Assembly (NCBI RefSeq): GCF_000688395.1
Contig: NZ_JIAG01000007.1
Location: 1-64,000 of the forward strand
DNA length: 64,000 nucleotides
Source of the DNA: Haematomicrobium sanguinis DSM 21259
GTDB taxonomy: Bacteria > Actinomycetota > Actinomycetes > Actinomycetales > Micrococcaceae
Direction: 5' to 3'
Shown: positions 52,395-62,775 of the stretch, piece after piece
Position numbering within the stretch: the first letter of the stretch is position 1
How the letters are laid out: each line of letters starts with the position of its first letter
The notes under the pieces: model-generated
Database searches by the model: none
What the model saw: the letters and a program-made list of their open reading frames with translations, nothing else
What the model was told of the DNA's origin: nothing
Made by a program: the position numbers and the translations under genes

Positions 52395-52451
52395 ATTCAG
52401 CACCGGCGAATTCAGCGCCAGCAAAATCAGCACTGTCGAAATCAAGTGCGC
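52392..52451 (+). repeat. Four degenerate 15-bp tandem repeats beside element copy 3
   Basis: Units start at 52392, 52407, 52422 and 52437; the first two, CGAATTCAGCACCGG and CGAATTCAGCGCCAG, differ at three positions, the later two more. The array starts inside the right arm of the inverted-repeat element. On the minus strand a short open frame would read DFAGA/EFAGA-like pentapeptides, but it overlaps the binding-protein gene and is probably not expressed. Confidence 0.65.
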
Positions 52452-52494
52452 GCGGGAAAGGGCCTCGGTTCGGGTGACCGTCGCGGCGCGCGCC

Positions 52495-52562
52495 CTCGTC
52501 TATGTAGCGCGACACGCCGAGGAAACGCGTGTTTCCTCGGCGTGTCGCGCTACATAGATGAG
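52495..52562 (-). terminator. 68-bp near-perfect palindrome after secG
   Basis: A 26-bp perfect stem (52501-52526 with 52531-52556) and a GCGT loop is extended to 32 bp (52495-52562) by six more pairs, one a G:T wobble. It starts 1 bp beyond the secG stop on the minus strand. The arm contains CGGCGTGTCGCGC, which also occurs in element copy 3. No T-tract follows. A terminator role is likely; it could also be a derivative of the element family. Confidence 0.75.
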
Positions 52563-52563
52563 G

Positions 52564-52830
52564 TTAGGAGTCGCCGAATTGGGCGAAGCGCTGGATCAGG
52601 CCAAGCGCAATGATCACAAGCCCCCAGGTCAAGCCGATGAAGACCGTGATGCGGTTGAGGTTTGTTTCTGCAACGCCGCTGGCTCCCAGGTTGGAGGTAA
52701 AGCCGCCGCCGAACATGTCGGAGACGCCGCCGCCACGGCCCTTGTGCAAAAGAATGAGTCCGGTCAACAAGAAGCTGGTGATTCCAAGAATGACCAAGAG
52801 GACAATCTTGACGACATTGAGAATTTCCAC
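52564..52830 (-). CDS. secG: Protein translocase subunit SecG
   Basis: An 88-aa protein with two membrane segments (VVKIVLLVILGITSFLLTGLILLH and ITVFIGLTWGLVIIALGLIQ) and the SecG loop HKGRGGGVSDMFGGGFTSNLGASGVAETNLNR between them. It is part of the SecYEG channel. It sits after tpiA in the glycolytic operon, as in many actinobacteria, and ends in a large palindrome. Confidence 0.95.
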   Translation of the reverse strand: MEILNVVKIVLLVILGITSFLLTGLILLHKGRGGGVSDMFGGGFTSNLGASGVAETNLNRITVFIGLTWGLVIIALGLIQRFAQFGDS

Positions 52831-52863
52831 GCAGAAGCCTTTCGCGGTTCCGGGCCAGAGTGG

Positions 52864-53679
52864 CTAACCGGTCACCAGGTGTTGTTCGAACCTGACAATA
52901 TTAGCAAATTCGGTGGCGTCCAGGCTCGCGCCACCCACCAACACGCCGTCCACGTCGCGCGAACGCATGATCGCGGCAACATTGGCCGCCTTGACGGAAC
53001 CGCCGTAGAGCAGTCGAACGTCTTTCGCGACCGATTCGTCATAGAGTTTCGCAAGTTCGTCGCGAATGGCCGCGCACATTTCTTGGGCGTCCTCGGGGCC
53101 GGCGACTTCACCGGTGCCAATGGCCCACACCGGCTCGTACGCGATCACAAGCGAGCGGGCCTGTTCGGCGGTAATCGGTTCCAGGTCGGCACGCACTTGG
53201 TCCAGTGTGTATTGGACATGCTCGCCCGCCTTGCGAACCTCGAGACCTTCGCCAACGCACAAGACCGGGGTGATGTTGTGGCGGTAGGCCGCCTGTAGCT
53301 TGCGGGCCAAAAGATCGTCGGTTTCCCCGTTAATGGTGCGGCGCTCCGAGTGGCCGACCAACACAAAGGAGCAGCCGAGCTTCTCAAGGAACTCCCCCGA
53401 AATCTCACCGGTGTATGCGCCCGAGTCAAATTCGGAGAGGTCTTGAGCGCCGTACTTGAGATCGAGGTCATCGCCATGCACCAAGGTCTGTACCGAACGC
53501 AGATCGGTGAATGGCGGGAAGACGGCTACTTCGACGCGGGAGTAGTCGTGCTTGGCATCGTCCAAGGTCCAGGCCAGTTTTTGTACCAGGGTGATGGCCT
53601 GCTGATGGTCCAGGTTCATCTTCCAGTTGCCGGCGATCAGCGGGGTGCGCTCGAATTTGCCGTCGGTCACAATCGTCAT
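52864..53679 (-). CDS. tpiA: Triosephosphate isomerase
   Basis: A 271-aa TIM barrel: [16 protein letters not shown] (catalytic Lys in the N-terminal loop), [18 protein letters not shown] (catalytic His), [22 protein letters not shown] (catalytic Glu and loop 6) and [14 protein letters not shown] (phosphate loop). It interconverts dihydroxyacetone phosphate and glyceraldehyde 3-phosphate. Third in the gap-pgk-tpiA-secG operon, 48 bp after pgk. Confidence 0.97.
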   Translation of the reverse strand: MTIVTDGKFERTPLIAGNWKMNLDHQQAITLVQKLAWTLDDAKHDYSRVEVAVFPPFTDLRSVQTLVHGDDLDLKYGAQDLSEFDSGAYTGEISGEFLEKLGCSFVLVGHSERRTINGETDDLLARKLQAAYRHNITPVLCVGEGLEVRKAGEHVQYTLDQVRADLEPITAEQARSLVIAYEPVWAIGTGEVAGPEDAQEMCAAIRDELAKLYDESVAKDVRLLYGGSVKAANVAAIMRSRDVDGVLVGGASLDATEFANIVRFEQHLVTG

Positions 53680-53727
53680 GGGTGCCTCACAGGTGTTGAA
53701 GTGGTGATGGGAAAGAGTGTCGCGTCG

Positions 53728-54978
53728 CTAGGAATTCAGGATCGTGACGCCAGGCAGTTCTTTGCCCTCAAGGAATTCCAGGCTTGCTCCGCCCCCGGTG
53801 GAGATGTGGGAGAAACCGGACTCCTCAAACCCGAGTGTACGCACCGCGGCAGCGGAGTCGCCACCTCCGACGACGGTGAATGCGCCGTCCTTGGTGGCAT
53901 CCACGAGTGCTTGCGCGACGGCTCGGGTCCCGGCCGAGAACTGCTCGAATTCGAACACACCCATCGGGCCGTTCCAAAAGACGGTCTTGGCGTCTGTGAT
54001 CACATTGGCAAACTGTTGAGCGGTTTCCGGTCCAATGTCGAGGCCGATGGCCGCCTCGCCAAAGGTCCCGGACGCGATTTCATCGGCCCCCAGTGTTTCG
54101 GCGTCCGCGTCGGCGGCGAATTTGTCGGCAACCACAATGTCGGTGGGTAGGACGATCTTTGCGCCCTCGCCGGATTCGCTGCGGCGCAGGTAATCCTTGA
54201 CGGTAGCGATCTGGTCTTCTTCCAGGAGGCTTGCGCCAACCCGCAACCCTTGAGCGGCCAGGAAGGTGAACAGCATCCCGCCGCCGATCAGCAGGTAATC
54301 GGCGCGATCCAGGAGCGAGTCGATCACGGCGAGTTTGTCGGAAACCTTGGAGCCGCCAAGCACGACCACGTAGGGGCGTTCCGGGTCCTGGGTGAGCTTG
54401 TTGAGAACCTGGATTTCGGTGTCGACCAAACCGCCAGCGTAGGCCGGGAGGACGGTTGCGATGTCGTAAACGCTCGCGTGTTTGCGGTGTACAGCGCCGA
54501 AGGCGTCATCGACGTATACGCCCTGGTTCCCCGTGAGCGAGGCGAGTTCCTTCGCCAAAGCCAGCCGATCGCCGTCGTTCTTTGAGGTTTCACGCGGATC
54601 GAAGCGCACGTTTTCCAGCAGCAGTACCGATCCGCCGGGGAGCGCTTCCGCCTTGGCGCGCGCGTCCTCGCCGGTCAGGTCGGTGGCGAATTCCACCGGG
54701 AAGTCGGCCAGTTCGCCAAGCCGTTTTGCGACCGGCGCGAGCGAATACTGGGGGTCGGGTTCGCCCTTGGGTCGGCCCAAGTGCGCCATGACAATGACCT
54801 TCGCCCCCGCGCCGACCAACTTTTCCAAGGTCGGCAGCGAGGCGCGAATACGGCCATCATCGGTAATGGTTGCGTCAGCGCCCTCCCCGTCCAGCGGTAC
54901 GTTCAGATCCGAGCGGACCAACACGTAGCGGTCCTTCATCTCCTCGTGAAGCAGGCTGTCCAGGGTTTTCGCGCTCAC
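53728..54978 (-). CDS. pgk: Phosphoglycerate kinase
   Basis: A 416-aa two-domain kinase: [14 protein letters not shown] at the N-terminus, [56 protein letters not shown] and the C-terminal [33 protein letters not shown]. It makes ATP from 1,3-bisphosphoglycerate. The start is a GTG at 54978, 18 bp after gap on the minus strand. Confidence 0.97.
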   Translation of the reverse strand: MSAKTLDSLLHEEMKDRYVLVRSDLNVPLDGEGADATITDDGRIRASLPTLEKLVGAGAKVIVMAHLGRPKGEPDPQYSLAPVAKRLGELADFPVEFATDLTGEDARAKAEALPGGSVLLLENVRFDPRETSKNDGDRLALAKELASLTGNQGVYVDDAFGAVHRKHASVYDIATVLPAYAGGLVDTEIQVLNKLTQDPERPYVVVLGGSKVSDKLAVIDSLLDRADYLLIGGGMLFTFLAAQGLRVGASLLEEDQIATVKDYLRRSESGEGAKIVLPTDIVVADKFAADADAETLGADEIASGTFGEAAIGLDIGPETAQQFANVITDAKTVFWNGPMGVFEFEQFSAGTRAVAQALVDATKDGAFTVVGGGDSAAAVRTLGFEESGFSHISTGGGASLEFLEGKELPGVTILNS

Positions 54979-54996
54979 GCAACGGCTCCTTAGGTT

Positions 54997-56007
<1,011 letters not shown>

Positions 56008-56030
56008 TTACTCTCCTTCAATAGATGCAC

Positions 56031-56045
56031 CCCGCTGTGTGCGGG
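56031..56045 (-). promoter_or_regulatory. Small hairpin in the gap leader
   Basis: CCCGC (56031-56035) and GCGGG (56041-56045) form a 5-bp stem around a 5-nt loop, 27 bp upstream of the gap GTG and before its SD. Function is unknown; it could affect mRNA stability. Confidence 0.35.
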
Positions 56046-56067
56046 ATACCAGGTTCCTTAAAACACA

Positions 56068-56105
56068 AAGGCACACTGCCTGTGCATTGCACGGCAATGT
56101 GCCTT
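56068..56105 (-). terminator. Hairpin between sodA and gap
   Basis: AAGGCACA (56068-56075) pairs with TGTGCCTT (56098-56105), with inner GCC/GGC (56078-56080 / 56093-56095). A second small hairpin, CCTTCG / CGAAGG, follows at 56125-56141. Both lie downstream of the minus-strand sodA stop (56247) and upstream of gap, so they may end the sodA transcript. No clear T-tract. The remaining bases of this 240-bp gap show nothing else. Confidence 0.45.
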
Positions 56106-56246
56106 CGATGAAGTCCATGTTTCACCTTCGTTTCGCGAAGGGACGTGACTTACATTACATCACCCGTTCGCTACTTCTCACAATCACGGCATTGGCGTCG
56201 CCGCGAAAGCGAGAGGCAGGCTCGGGTAAGGGATGCGGGAGAGTTC

Positions 56247-56885
56247 TTAGCCCTCTACCGCGATCAGCTTGTGCGAACCGTTGCGGGCCGCTTCAAAACG
56301 CTTGGCGACATCCTCCCAGTTCACAATGTTCCAGAACGCCTTCACATAGTCGGCCTTGACGTTGACGTAGTCCAGGTAGAACGCGTGCTCCCACATGTCG
56401 AGCATGAGAAGCGGGGTCACGCCTGCGGCAACGTTGCCCTGTTGGTCATAAAGCTGCTCGATCAAGAGGTTCTCGCCGATGGGATCGAAGGACAGGAATG
56501 CCCAACCGGATCCCTGCAGACCGAGCGCCGCTGCGGTGAACTGTGCACGGAAGTTGTCGAAGGAGCCGAACGCGTCATCGATCGCGGCTGCGAGCTCGCC
56601 GGTGGGCTTGTCGCCGCCGTCCGGGGACAGGTTATTCCAGAAGATCGAGTGGTTGGTGTGACCGCCGGTGTGGAACGCGAGGTCCTTGGAGAGCTGGTTG
56701 ATATTTCCGTATTCGCCCTTCTCGCGAGCTTCCGCGAGCTGGGTCATGGCCTTGTTCGCACCGGCCACGTATGCCGCATGGTGCTTGTCGTGGTGAAGCT
56801 CCATGATGCGCGCGGAGATGTAAGGCTCCAAAGCCGCATAGTCATAGGGCAGATCGGGAAGGGTGTACTCGGTGAAATTGCTCAC
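56247..56885 (-). CDS. sodA: Superoxide dismutase, Fe/Mn family
   Basis: A 212-aa enzyme that disproportionates superoxide. [33 protein letters not shown] supplies the first metal histidines, [13 protein letters not shown] a further region, and [23 protein letters not shown] the Asp and His ligands. I chose the GTG at 56885 with GGAGG 5 nt upstream; the longer frame adds 28 residues unlike the family. Mn versus Fe use cannot be settled from the sequence. Confidence 0.94.
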   Translation of the reverse strand: MSNFTEYTLPDLPYDYAALEPYISARIMELHHDKHHAAYVAGANKAMTQLAEAREKGEYGNINQLSKDLAFHTGGHTNHSIFWNNLSPDGGDKPTGELAAAIDDAFGSFDNFRAQFTAAALGLQGSGWAFLSFDPIGENLLIEQLYDQQGNVAAGVTPLLMLDMWEHAFYLDYVNVKADYVKAFWNIVNWEDVAKRFEAARNGSHKLIAVEG

Positions 56886-56998
56886 GTATTCCTCCAATTT
56901 CGATGTGTGCGGCCAGTCTTGTCGTGGCCGCGCGGGCGAAACCTCGCCGGTTTCTCCTACTGGGTTCAACTCAGGGAATGAGTGACCTATTTCCCATC

Positions 56999-57979
56999 CT
57001 ATTCATCCAGCATCTCTTCCGTCACACTCTCTTCGGTGCCCGGTATGCCGAGCTCGGCGGCCCGCTTATCCGCCATGGCCAAAAGTCGGCGAATCCGACC
57101 GGCGATCGCGTCCTTCGTCATGGGCGGATCGGCGAGACGGCCAAGCTCATCCAGGCTCGCCTGCTTGTGCGCGGTGCGCAGTTCGCCCGCATATTTGAGG
57201 TGATCGGGGACATCGTCGTCGAGGATTTCCAGCGCCCGTTCCACGCGTGCACCGGCGGCAACGGCCGCTTGCGCGGAGCGGCGCAGATTCGCGTCGTCGA
57301 AGTTCGCGAGCCGATTGGCTGTGGCACGAACCTCCTTGCGCATTCGCCGCTCTTCCCACACCAGCAAGGTGTCATGCGCTCCCATCCGGGTCAGCAGTGC
57401 GGCGATCGTATCGCCATCGCGGATCACGACCCGGTCAATGCCGCGCACTTCGCGGGCTTTGGCGGCAATGCCGAGGCGTCGCGCGGCGCCCACCAAGGCG
57501 AGTGCCGATTCCGGGCCAGGGCAGGTAATCTCCAGCGCCGAGGAGCGTCCCGGTTCGGTGAGCGAACCGTGCGCCAAGAACGCACCGCGCCACACCGCCT
57601 CGGCTTCGGCCACCGAACCGTTGACGATCGCCGAAGGCAAACCGCGCACCGGGCGGCCGCGGGCATCCAGCAAACCGGTTTGGCGTGCCAGGGATTCGCC
57701 ATCTTTGACCACACGGACCACATACCGGCTGGTACGCCTCAATCCCCCGGCGGAGACCACGATGATTTCGCTCTGGTGCCCAAAAACTTCGGCGATGGTC
57801 GCCCGGAGCCGTCTCGCGGTGGAGGCCAAATCTACTTCGGCTTCAATGACGATGCGCCCGGAGATAATGTGCAGTCCTCCGGCAAAACGGAGGGTTGCCG
57901 AGGTTTCGGCACGCTTAATAACCGACTTCTTGACTTCGAGCCTGGAGAGTTCCTCTTTCAGTTCTGCTGTCAGCGCCAT
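56999..57979 (-). CDS. whiA: Sporulation/cell-division regulator WhiA
   Basis: A 326-aa protein with an N-terminal homing-endonuclease-like fold ([41 protein letters not shown]) and a C-terminal HTH ([29 protein letters not shown]). WhiA binds DNA and controls division genes, often with WhiB. It is the last of the rapZ-yvcK-whiA unit, 10 bp after yvcK, an order conserved across Gram-positives. Confidence 0.96.
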   Translation of the reverse strand: MALTAELKEELSRLEVKKSVIKRAETSATLRFAGGLHIISGRIVIEAEVDLASTARRLRATIAEVFGHQSEIIVVSAGGLRRTSRYVVRVVKDGESLARQTGLLDARGRPVRGLPSAIVNGSVAEAEAVWRGAFLAHGSLTEPGRSSALEITCPGPESALALVGAARRLGIAAKAREVRGIDRVVIRDGDTIAALLTRMGAHDTLLVWEERRMRKEVRATANRLANFDDANLRRSAQAAVAAGARVERALEILDDDVPDHLKYAGELRTAHKQASLDELGRLADPPMTKDAIAGRIRRLLAMADKRAAELGIPGTEESVTEEMLDE

Positions 57980-57988
57980 GTACTCCCC

Positions 57989-59005
57989 TTAGCCCTCAAA
58001 TATCTCGTTCATTGCGGCGGCGAGCTTGATCGGATCATGGATCGGCTCACCGCTCGACACGCCAAGCTTACTCACGCTCACCTGTGCACCCAACTCGCGT
58101 GCGGCCTCCTCAAACCCGTCCCCGGGGTGTAGCACCGTAGGATCCGCGACCACGACATCAAAGCGCAACTCGGGCGCATAGCGTTTGATGACACGCAGGA
58201 AATCGCTGGGACTCATGCCCACCGTCTCCTCGGTTTCTGTGCTCAAATTCATGACCAACGCTCGCTTGGCGGTGGAATTTTGCAGTCCGCGGCGCATCTC
58301 TGGAAGCAGCAAGTGCGGTAGGACCGAGGTGTACCAGGACCCGGGCCCCAGCACGACCCAATCGGCGAATTCAATGGCGTTGAGAGCTTCTTCACAGGCG
58401 GGCGCGTCCTCGGGAAAGAGCCGCACATTGGACACCACATTGTGTGCCCCGGCACGGGCAAGGTGAGACTGCCCGACAATTTTCGCGGTACTCAGCTGCC
58501 CGTTGACCTCTTGCAAGACATCGCCCTCAATGGTGAGCGGAAGCTTGGACATCGGTAACACAGTCCCCCGCGCACCCAACAGCGCGCCCGCCCACTGTAG
58601 ACCGGCCACCGGATCGCCTAGGAGTTCCCAGAGCGTGACAATGAGCAGATTGCCCAGGGTGTGCCCGTCGAGGCTGCCGTCAATGCCGTCCTGGGACACA
58701 AAGCGGTGTTGCATCACGTCTCGCCAGGTGCGTCCCCAGTCGTTCGTGTCGCAGAGCGCGGCGAGCGCCATCCGCAAATCGCCGGGCGGGAGCACGCCCA
58801 TCTCGGTGCGCAAGCGCCCGGAGGAGCCGCCGTCATCGGCGACGGTCACCACCGCGGTGAGTTCCCCGGTCACGTGCCGCAGCGCCGAAAGCGATGCGTA
58901 GAGCCCGTGCCCGCCCCCCAGTGCGACGACGTTGGGCCGGCTTTGATCGGTCGGTTCCGGTTTACCGGCGGCTGGCGGAAGTATCGGTAGAGAGCCGGTC
59001 CACAT
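57989..59005 (-). CDS. yvcK: YvcK/gluconeogenesis factor family protein
   Basis: A 338-aa protein of the YvcK/CofD-like family: NVVALGGGHGLYASLSALRHVT, VVTVADDGGSSGRLRTEMGVLPPGDLRM, DGHTLGNLLIV and VLGPGSWYTSVLPHLLLPEM. Such proteins bind UDP-sugars and support growth on gluconeogenic carbon and cell-wall synthesis. I chose the ATG at 59005, 1 bp after the rapZ stop; a longer frame would overlap rapZ by 35 bp. Confidence 0.94.
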   Translation of the reverse strand: MWTGSLPILPPAAGKPEPTDQSRPNVVALGGGHGLYASLSALRHVTGELTAVVTVADDGGSSGRLRTEMGVLPPGDLRMALAALCDTNDWGRTWRDVMQHRFVSQDGIDGSLDGHTLGNLLIVTLWELLGDPVAGLQWAGALLGARGTVLPMSKLPLTIEGDVLQEVNGQLSTAKIVGQSHLARAGAHNVVSNVRLFPEDAPACEEALNAIEFADWVVLGPGSWYTSVLPHLLLPEMRRGLQNSTAKRALVMNLSTETEETVGMSPSDFLRVIKRYAPELRFDVVVADPTVLHPGDGFEEAARELGAQVSVSKLGVSSGEPIHDPIKLAAAMNEIFEG

Positions 59006-59006
59006 A

Positions 59007-59906
59007 TTATTCTCGGCCCAAGTCTCGGTGGTGCACGGCAACCTTCACCCCGGGCAATTGCGCGAGCCGCTTGCCCAGTTCGATTGCCACGGCCACCGAG
59101 CGGTGCTTTCCGCCGGTACAACCGATCGCAATATTGGCGTAGTGCTTGTTTTCCTTGCGGTAGCCCTCAAAGACCGGTTCCAGGGCGCTCACGTACTTCT
59201 CGACAAACTCTTCGGCGCCGTTTTCGTGCAGCACAAACTCGGAGACGGCCTCGTCTTGCCCGGTGAGCGGGCGCAACTGGGGAACCCAGTGCGGGTTGGG
59301 CAAAAACCGCACATCGGCCACATAGTTGGCATCCACCGGCAGCCCGTATTTGAAGCCGAAACTCATCACGTTGATGCGCAGCACAATGGGCCCGTCCTCT
59401 TTAAAGAGGTCGGTGATGGTGGTGGCCAGCTGGTGGACGTTTTTGTCTGTGGTGTCGATTCGCAGGTCGGCGAAGTCGCGCACCTCGTTCATCACTTCGC
59501 GCTCTAAGGCGAGGCCGTCCAAAATGCGCCCATCGCCCTGCAAGGGGTGCGGGCGGCGGCCTTGTTCAAAGCGGCGAACCAACACGTCATCGGTGGCGTC
59601 CAGGAACAGCACCCGGTAGTCCACCCCCGCCGAGCGCAAACCGGCCAGCGCCTCACGCACTTCGCGGAAGAGTTCCCGGGTGCGCACATCGACAACCACG
59701 GCGAGTTTTGGCATGGTTTCCGGCGAGCGTGCCACCAGTTCGCTCAACGGGCCGAGCATTTGCGGCGGAAGGTTTTCCACGACGTACCAGCCGTGGTCTT
59801 CCAAGGCGTTGGCCGCGGTCGATCGACCCGCACCCGACATTCCGGTCACCACCAGAATCTCCGATTGGGCAGGTTTTTCGCTACGAAGACCGGCATCTTC
59901 GCTCAT
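59007..59906 (-). CDS. rapZ: RNase adapter/nucleotide-binding protein RapZ
   Basis: A 299-aa protein with Walker [23 protein letters not shown] (about residues 20-27) and the C-terminal [30 protein letters not shown]...[19 protein letters not shown]. In enterobacteria RapZ controls glucosamine-6-phosphate synthase through RNase E. In actinobacteria the role is unclear, though it is always with yvcK-whiA. SD AGGAG precedes the ATG. Confidence 0.95.
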   Translation of the reverse strand: MSEDAGLRSEKPAQSEILVVTGMSGAGRSTAANALEDHGWYVVENLPPQMLGPLSELVARSPETMPKLAVVVDVRTRELFREVREALAGLRSAGVDYRVLFLDATDDVLVRRFEQGRRPHPLQGDGRILDGLALEREVMNEVRDFADLRIDTTDKNVHQLATTITDLFKEDGPIVLRINVMSFGFKYGLPVDANYVADVRFLPNPHWVPQLRPLTGQDEAVSEFVLHENGAEEFVEKYVSALEPVFEGYRKENKHYANIAIGCTGGKHRSVAVAIELGKRLAQLPGVKVAVHHRDLGRE

Positions 59907-59971
59907 GCATTAACTCCTTGACATCGTGAGGCGGGCTGTTGGGGCCGTCGTCTCCCGGCCTGTCTTCTCTA

Positions 59972-59988
59972 GCCTAATATGCTTAGGC
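59972..59988 (-). terminator. Small hairpin after uvrC
   Basis: GCCTAA (59972-59977) pairs with TTAGGC (59983-59988) around a 5-nt loop, 1 bp beyond the minus-strand uvrC stop. The arm also contains a TAGGCT box that could serve as a minus-strand -10 for rapZ, so a promoter-related role is equally possible. Confidence 0.4.
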
Positions 59989-59989
59989 C

Positions 59990-62014
59990 CTACTCTTCCT
60001 CACGCACCTCACCGGTGGTGAGGTTGATGATTTGGCGAGCATCGCCGTCGTTCTTTTCATGGAGGTGGGCATGAATTGTTTCGGCGAGCCGCGGACCAAT
60101 CCCGGAGGCTTGCTGCAATTCTGTGACACTCGCGGCGCGAATCTTTTTCAACGAACCAAAATGCTTGATGAGCGCTTTCCGTTTGCTTTCCCCGAGCCCG
60201 TTGATGCCATCCAGCGCGGACACAATCATGGAGTTGGAGCGCTTCTTGCGGTGGAAGGTGATCGCGAAGCGGTGTGCTTCGTCGCGTAGACGCTGGATGA
60301 GATACAGCGCTTCAGAGGAGCGCGGGAGAATGACCGGGTAGTCGTCCTCGGGAAGCCACACTTCTTCCAGGCGTTTGGCGAGCCCCACGACCGCGATATC
60401 GGTAATCCCAAGATCCGCCAGGGCCCGGGCCGCGGCGTTCACTTGCGGCTGGCCGCCGTCCACCACCACGAGGTTGGGCGGGTAGGCGAACTTGCGGGCG
60501 CTCGTTTGGGTGGTGGTGTCCTGGATGGCCTCTTGCGCCCTGGCCTCCTCGCGGGCCTGTAGGGCTTCTAGCTCGGAGGCGCCGCGGGCGGCCGCGATCT
60601 CGGCCTGTTCGGCAACGTAATTGCGGAACCTGCGGGTGATGACGTCATACATGCTGGCCGTGTCGTCGCGGGCGGCGTCCCCGGTGATATTGAACTTACG
60701 GTATTCGCTCTTCTTAGCGAGGCCGTCCTCCATCACCACCATCGAAGCGACAACGTTGGTCCCCTGCACGTGCGAAATGTCGAAGCACTCAATACGCAAG
60801 AGCGCCTGCGGCAGCCCCAGGGCCTGCTGCAAGTCTTCGAGCGCTTGGGACCGGATGGAGATATCGCTGGCTCGCTGCGACTTATGCAAGGCGAGGGCCT
60901 GTTTCGCATTTTCAGCGAGGATGCGCATGAGCGCGGCCTTTTCGCCGCGCTGGGGGACCTTGATGGTCACCAAGGTGCCGCGTTCGGCGCCCAGGAGCTC
61001 TTCGATTTGATCCTGGTCGGTGGGATTTTCCTCAACGTAGATTCTGCCGGGGAGCCCGTTGTCCGCCAATTGTCCGTCGCTATACACCTGCATGAGCAAC
61101 TGTTGGAGCATGTCCGCGGTGCTGGAATCGTCGCTGCGTTCGCTCACCCAGCCGCGGTGGCCGCGAATGCGGCCCTGCCGGACATAGAACACTTGAATGG
61201 CGGCCTCTAATTCGTCCGCATGGACGGCAAAGAAGTCGCCGTTCGTGTTCTCGTTGAGCATGGTGGCGATGTTCGGGCCGTCAAAGACCTTGCGGAGCGC
61301 GGCAATTTCGTCGCGCAACTGGGCGGCCCGCTCATACTCGAGTTTGGACACCGCATCAGCCATGAGCTCTTCGACGTGGTGAATGTGTTGCTTCGCGTTG
61401 GTGTCCATGAAGTTCACGAAAGACTCGGCGAGCTCGTAGTACGCTTCCTGGCTGATGTTGCCGACGCAGGGTGCCGAGCATTTGCCGATATAGCCGAGCA
61501 GGCAGGGTTTGCCCGAACGTTGGGCCCGGGCAAAGACCCCGGAGGAGCAGGAGCGGATCGGGAAGGCGCGCAAGAGCGAGTCCATGGTTTCGCGGAGCGC
61601 GCGCGGTTGCGAATAGGGGCCGAAATAGCGGGTGCCCCTGCGTTTCTTGCCGCGGGTCACCTGTACCCGAGGGAATTCCTCATTCATGCTGATCGCCAGG
61701 TACGGGTAGCTTTTGTCATCGCGGAAAACGATGTTGAAGCGCGGCATGAACTCCTTGATCCAGCTGTACTCCAGCTGGAGCGCCTCAAGTTCGGTGGCGA
61801 CAACGGTCCATTCCACGCGGACCGCCGTGAAGACCATATTGCGCGTCTTGCTGGTCAGCGTGTGCGGGTTCGCGAAATAACTGGTGAGCCGGTTGCGCAG
61901 ATTCTTGGCCTTGCCGACATAAATGATGCGGCCATTGCCGTCAATGAATCGATACACCCCGGGGTCGGTGGGGATGTCACCGGTTTTGGGTCGATAGCTC
62001 TGCGGATCTGCCAC
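59990..62014 (-). CDS. uvrC: UvrABC system protein C (excinuclease)
   Basis: Makes both cuts in nucleotide excision repair. The 674-aa product has an N-terminal GIY-YIG domain (GVYRFIDGNGRIIYVGKAKNLRNRLTSYF), a UVR motif (AVSKLEYERAAQLRDEIAALR), the endonuclease domain (IECFDISHVQGTNVVASMVVMEDGLAKKSEYRKF; VVDGGQPQVNAA), and C-terminal helix-hairpin-helix (LDGINGLGESKRKALIKHFG; ASGIGPRLAETI). It lies near the canonical uvrA at the right edge. The cysteines around SCSSGVF and CLLGYIGKCSAPC fit the UvrC Fe-S site. Confidence 0.97.
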   Translation of the reverse strand: MADPQSYRPKTGDIPTDPGVYRFIDGNGRIIYVGKAKNLRNRLTSYFANPHTLTSKTRNMVFTAVRVEWTVVATELEALQLEYSWIKEFMPRFNIVFRDDKSYPYLAISMNEEFPRVQVTRGKKRRGTRYFGPYSQPRALRETMDSLLRAFPIRSCSSGVFARAQRSGKPCLLGYIGKCSAPCVGNISQEAYYELAESFVNFMDTNAKQHIHHVEELMADAVSKLEYERAAQLRDEIAALRKVFDGPNIATMLNENTNGDFFAVHADELEAAIQVFYVRQGRIRGHRGWVSERSDDSSTADMLQQLLMQVYSDGQLADNGLPGRIYVEENPTDQDQIEELLGAERGTLVTIKVPQRGEKAALMRILAENAKQALALHKSQRASDISIRSQALEDLQQALGLPQALLRIECFDISHVQGTNVVASMVVMEDGLAKKSEYRKFNITGDAARDDTASMYDVITRRFRNYVAEQAEIAAARGASELEALQAREEARAQEAIQDTTTQTSARKFAYPPNLVVVDGGQPQVNAAARALADLGITDIAVVGLAKRLEEVWLPEDDYPVILPRSSEALYLIQRLRDEAHRFAITFHRKKRSNSMIVSALDGINGLGESKRKALIKHFGSLKKIRAASVTELQQASGIGPRLAETIHAHLHEKNDGDARQIINLTTGEVREEE

Positions 62015-62106
62015 TCGACAAGTCTAGTTTGCCCGCCCCGCCCAGGAGCGAGCCACGCGCCCGCTTTTGCCGAGGGCGTGATTCTGGAGCGTTTCCCCGG
62101 TGCGCG

Positions 62107-62775
62107 CTATTCGGTGCTCGGGCTCTGGTTGTAATGGTCGGCGCGCTCCTGGCCGCTCAAGGCTGCAATGGCGTCCATGATCGCATCGGTGGTTTCGCGC
62201 CGGGCTGGCAGGGCATGGTCCGGGCCGAGCCGGTCAAAGTGCAGCGGCTTGCCGATATTCATGGTGAAGTGGTGCGGACGGATGAGGTTGGAACCGGCGG
62301 GCTGGAGCTTATCGGTATCGACGAGGCCCACCGGGACGACGGGGGCGCCGGTGGTCAGCGCGAGCCAGGCAACGCCGGTGCGCCCCCGATAGAGCCGCCC
62401 GTCCCGAGAGCGCGTCCCTTCCGGGTAGATGCCGAACGCCTCATTCGATTCGAGCACTTCCAGCGCGCTCTGCAGCGCCGCGACGCTTGCCGCGTGTTCC
62501 CCGCGCTGTACCGGAATGGATCCGGTGGAGCCAAAGAACCAACGCCAAAATGCTCCCTTTACGCCCGGAGACGTGAAGTATTCGGCTTTCGCGAAGAAGG
62601 CGATGCGCCGCGGCATCAGCGTTTGCACAATGATGGAGTCAAAGAAAGAGAGATGATTCGGCGCCACAATCAGCGGGCCCGTGGTCGGGACGTTTTCGAG
62701 CCCGTTGACCGTGGGACGGCACAGTCCCTTGATCACTGAGCCGGTGGTGACTCGGCTTGCGTCCAGCATCTTCAT
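62107..62775 (-). CDS. 1-acyl-glycerol-3-phosphate acyltransferase-like (PlsC family)
   Basis: A 222-aa acyltransferase: APNHLSFFDSIIVQ (NHxxxxD catalytic motif), FFGSTGSIPVQRGE and FGIYPEGTRSRDGRLYRGRTGVAWLAL (EGTRS). It should acylate lysophosphatidic acid in membrane-lipid synthesis. I chose the ATG at 62775, which overlaps the preceding HAD-gene stop as ATGA; the longer frame would cross that gene. Confidence 0.9.
   Translation of the reverse strand: MKMLDASRVTTGSVIKGLCRPTVNGLENVPTTGPLIVAPNHLSFFDSIIVQTLMPRRIAFFAKAEYFTSPGVKGAFWRWFFGSTGSIPVQRGEHAASVAALQSALEVLESNEAFGIYPEGTRSRDGRLYRGRTGVAWLALTTGAPVVPVGLVDTDKLQPAGSNLIRPHHFTMNIGKPLHFDRLGPDHALPARRETTDAIMDAIAALSGQERADHYNQSPSTE

Noticed and set aside
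52228-52515. Minus-strand frame with pentapeptide-like repeats (DFAGA, EFAGA)
   Set aside because: The period comes from the 15-bp DNA repeat; the frame crosses element copy 3 and the start of the binding-protein gene in another frame, with no Shine-Dalgarno sequence.
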